From a virus, in IMG/VR virus record IMGVR_UViG_3300027974_000154, positions 1-24,320 of that record: a stretch of DNA of 24,320 bases. One strand, given 5' to 3'. How positions within the stretch are numbered: the stretch's first letter is position 1; every line of letters begins with the position of its first letter. The position numbers and the translations under genes are program-made. Below, in pieces: positions 22,728 through 24,320 of the stretch. The notes under the pieces were generated by a model. It had not been told where the DNA came from. It saw only the letters and a list, made by a program, of their open reading frames with translations, and did no database searches.

Positions 22728-23146
22728 ACATATTCCTTCTCAAATAGCCGGTAGGTTTCCTTCAGGCCGTGCTTCTCCAGCACTTTACCCCAACCCTTGC
22801 GACCGGTGAACTCCATACCATCCAGTTTACTGTCAACCGCCCAGCGGTCAATCAGTGCCATCATTTCATCTTGCCATTCATCCAATTTGTCGCCAGCGCA
22901 GAAGGTCATATCAACCATCCGTTTGCACGGGTATGTTTTTACCGTGGTGATCACAATCCCATAAATCTTGCCCGCTTCGTTTTCGTCATAGGCCACCCAC
23001 AGATTAGACGCCCCCGAGAACAGCATGTTGAACACATCATCAACCCCCATACGACCATTAGTCCGATCCACTGCGCGGGCCACATATTCGATTACCGACC
23101 CAAACACATTACTTATGTGCCCATGTGGGATTGCTGAACATTTCAT
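22724..23146 (-). CDS. GNAT-like small virion-region protein
   Basis: 140 residues from ATG 23146 (ATGA overlap). The fold order suggests a GNAT-type alpha/beta protein: helix, SNLWVAYDENEAGKIYGIVI strands, TVKTYPCKRMVDMTFCAG, then a helix DEWQDEMMALIDRWA and GRKGWGKVLEKHGLKE near the end in place of the usual CoA motif. The LEFTGRxGW..VL..HGF-like ending is a signature I remember from short proteins in podovirus structural regions, sometimes annotated as internal virion protein or acyltransferase; T7 gp13 has a comparable layout. The acetyl-CoA loop is not clear, so it may be structural. Overlaps both neighbours. Confidence 0.72.
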   Translation of the reverse strand: MKCSAIPHGHISNVFGSVIEYVARAVDRTNGRMGVDDVFNMLFSGASNLWVAYDENEAGKIYGIVITTVKTYPCKRMVDMTFCAGDKLDEWQDEMMALIDRWAVDSKLDGMEFTGRKGWGKVLEKHGLKETYRLFEKEYV

Positions 23147-24204
23147 ACGGGGAGCAGCCTATCAGGATTCGTGTCTACTGCGATTTTGTCCTTGCCAACC
23201 GTCTTACTTCGGGCTTTCTGCACGCGCTCCATCATCTCATAAAGCCTACGCGCCCCGGCTTTTGTGGAGCCATTACCCAGTTCCGACACAATTCGGGCCG
23301 GTATAACAAATTCTCCGTCTGCCAGTGCAGCACGCTGGGGCTCTTCGCCATTGATTACAGCCGGGATAGAGTCAGATACACCGTCACCCGGGCCGTCCAG
23401 CAGCTTACCGCCGGCGGCATAGTCACCGATACCCCCACCCGCCGCGTAGTTGGGCTGCAGATGCCCCTTGTCGGTGAAGTAGTAACCCCCCGGTGCGGAC
23501 TCATCATACGGTCGTGTAAACGGTTTGGAGAGTTGTGCGTTAACCCCGCTACCCTCCGGGGAACCCACTGGACTGAACTGCGGTTGTTCGAACCCACCCA
23601 TCGCCCCGAGCGCCCCTACCCCCAACGCACCGGCAGCGTATTTATTGTCCTTCAAAAACGCCATCGGATCACTGGCTGCGGACTGGATACCAGCACCGGC
23701 CTTGTCCATAAAACTCATCGACTGCATGGGTGCCAAATCCGCCACCTGCCCCGGAAGACCCCCCAATCCAGCCGCCGCATCAGCCGCGTTTTGCGCAGCC
23801 AGCCAATTTTGTGCCCCAGCCTGTTCACCAGCCTGTAGCACGCTACCCATATTCTCACCAGCAGCCGAACCGGGGCCAAACAACGCAGCCCCGCCTCCAG
23901 CCAGCAGCCCGCTCATCAGAGCGCTGCCCGCATCTTTTCCAGTAGCTAGAGAGGCCAAGCCAGAACCTAGCCCAACGCCCCATGCGGGAACGCCCATCAT
24001 GGTCAGACCAATGCCAGCTACGGCGGGGAGGATATCTTGAAGAAACCCGGCTTCCGGGAGTCCAGTTTGTGGGTGTATGGTCAATGATCCACCAGCGGCT
24101 TTCGCCAATGCCTGCAACCCACCGACTTCCCGTGGGCTCATGTGCACCAGCAGTGAATCCCCATCCCGGCCAAGCGAGGCCAGCCCCGCAGCGACATCTT
24201 TCAT
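23143..24204 (-). CDS. Gly/Ala-rich virion structural protein
   Basis: 353 residues from ATG 24204, preceded by GGGGGTTCT. The N-terminus is soluble (LLVHMSPREVGGLQALAKAA), then residues about 54-120 are Gly/Ala-rich and hydrophobic (ILPAVAGIGLTMMGVPAWG), reminiscent of membrane-active ejection or tape-measure proteins. The C-terminus has DGVSDSIPAVINGEE, a LADGEFVIPARIVSELG stretch and AGARRLYEMMERVQ, a combination I recall from many podovirus and siphovirus structural loci. YAAGGG repeats at about 255-270 echo motifs in the neighbouring Gln-rich protein. Likely part of the tail/internal core that helps DNA ejection; no enzymatic motif seen. Confidence 0.78.
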   Translation of the reverse strand: MKDVAAGLASLGRDGDSLLVHMSPREVGGLQALAKAAGGSLTIHPQTGLPEAGFLQDILPAVAGIGLTMMGVPAWGVGLGSGLASLATGKDAGSALMSGLLAGGGAALFGPGSAAGENMGSVLQAGEQAGAQNWLAAQNAADAAAGLGGLPGQVADLAPMQSMSFMDKAGAGIQSAASDPMAFLKDNKYAAGALGVGALGAMGGFEQPQFSPVGSPEGSGVNAQLSKPFTRPYDESAPGGYYFTDKGHLQPNYAAGGGIGDYAAGGKLLDGPGDGVSDSIPAVINGEEPQRAALADGEFVIPARIVSELGNGSTKAGARRLYEMMERVQKARSKTVGKDKIAVDTNPDRLLPV

Positions 24205-24237
24205 AGAACCCCCAGAATTTGTTGGGATATTACCATC

Positions 24238-24320
24238 TTACGTATGTGCCGTGTATAGGTAGTATCGGACGTTCCAAACCACATTATTGCCTACCGCCCC
24301 GGTTACCCGAAGCAGGGCAT
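24238..24320 (-). CDS. C-terminal end of an upstream late gene (partial)
   Basis: On the - strand one frame is open from the window edge to TAA at 24240-24238. It encodes the last 26 residues of a protein (contains ALLRVTGAVGNNVVW and ends YLYTAHT). Alternating hydrophobic beta residues suggest the end of a beta-rich structural protein. The other two - frames stop within 36 nt. The next late gene starts 33 nt downstream with its own RBS. Too short to classify. Confidence 0.55.
   Translation of the reverse strand, partial: ALLRVTGAVGNNVVWNVRYYLYTAHT

Noticed and set aside
23125-23838. 237-codon + strand frame opposite the Gly/Ala-rich virion gene
   Set aside because: Composition (Arg/Thr/Cys-rich) is that of a shadow frame, there is no convincing RBS, and the - strand genes here are coupled by overlaps.
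1-24320. CRISPR array, tRNA, IS element, integrase/att site or diversity-generating retroelement
   Set aside because: I saw no spaced direct repeats, no tRNA cloverleaf, no transposase, integrase or reverse transcriptase motifs in either strand's plausible ORFs.

Overview
This window is part of a tailed bacteriophage (or prophage) genome. The evidence is a phage-type DNA replication cassette on the + strand facing a set of large virion genes on the - strand, dense packing with stop/start overlaps at almost every junction, many short anonymous ORFs, and no rRNA, tRNA, IS element, CRISPR array or bacterial housekeeping gene that I can see. The host cannot be read from the sequence. The moderately GC-rich codon use and the Gly/Ala-rich, internal-virion-like late proteins are compatible with a podovirus-like phage of a Gram-negative, perhaps aquatic, bacterium; that is inference.

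Layout. Positions 1-4262 (+) hold a run of 18 small early-type genes, most coupled by ATGA, GTGA or TAATG overlaps. Recognisable ones are a VRR-NUC nuclease, a DUF3310 protein and a GNAT acetyltransferase; others are four tiny membrane proteins, a helix-turn-helix/PEV-repeat protein, a zinc-knuckle protein and a likely tandem-duplicated pair. Positions 4259-13172 (+) are the replication core: family A DNA polymerase with 3'-5' exonuclease, a Cas4/AddB-like PD-(D/E)XK nuclease with a putative Fe-S cysteine set, a small HNH protein, a SNF2-type helicase, a conserved helical protein, a zinc-cysteine protein with an acidic tail that is a plausible ssDNA-binding protein, and a 947-residue archaeo-eukaryotic-type primase/helicase fusion. 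Two small genes and a UUCG-loop terminator (13735-13761) close the rightward unit.

Positions 13763-24320 (-) are late genes transcribed toward that terminator. In order of transcription they are the end of an unseen gene, a Gly/Ala-rich virion protein, a GNAT-like small protein, an HNH endonuclease with the look of an inserted gene, a Gln-rich/coiled-coil virion protein, and a 1,991-residue polyvalent protein with a HETTH metallopeptidase motif and a C-terminal LPD38-like region, probably ejected into the host with the DNA.

The most unusual signal is a 53-codon ORF (17634-17473) nested out of frame in a low-complexity linker of the polyvalent gene. It has its own Shine-Dalgarno sequence, and in this stretch the codon-position bias switches from the host frame to the nested frame. 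The polymerase is also noteworthy: Leu at the Klenow Phe762 position and HDA instead of HDE in motif C.
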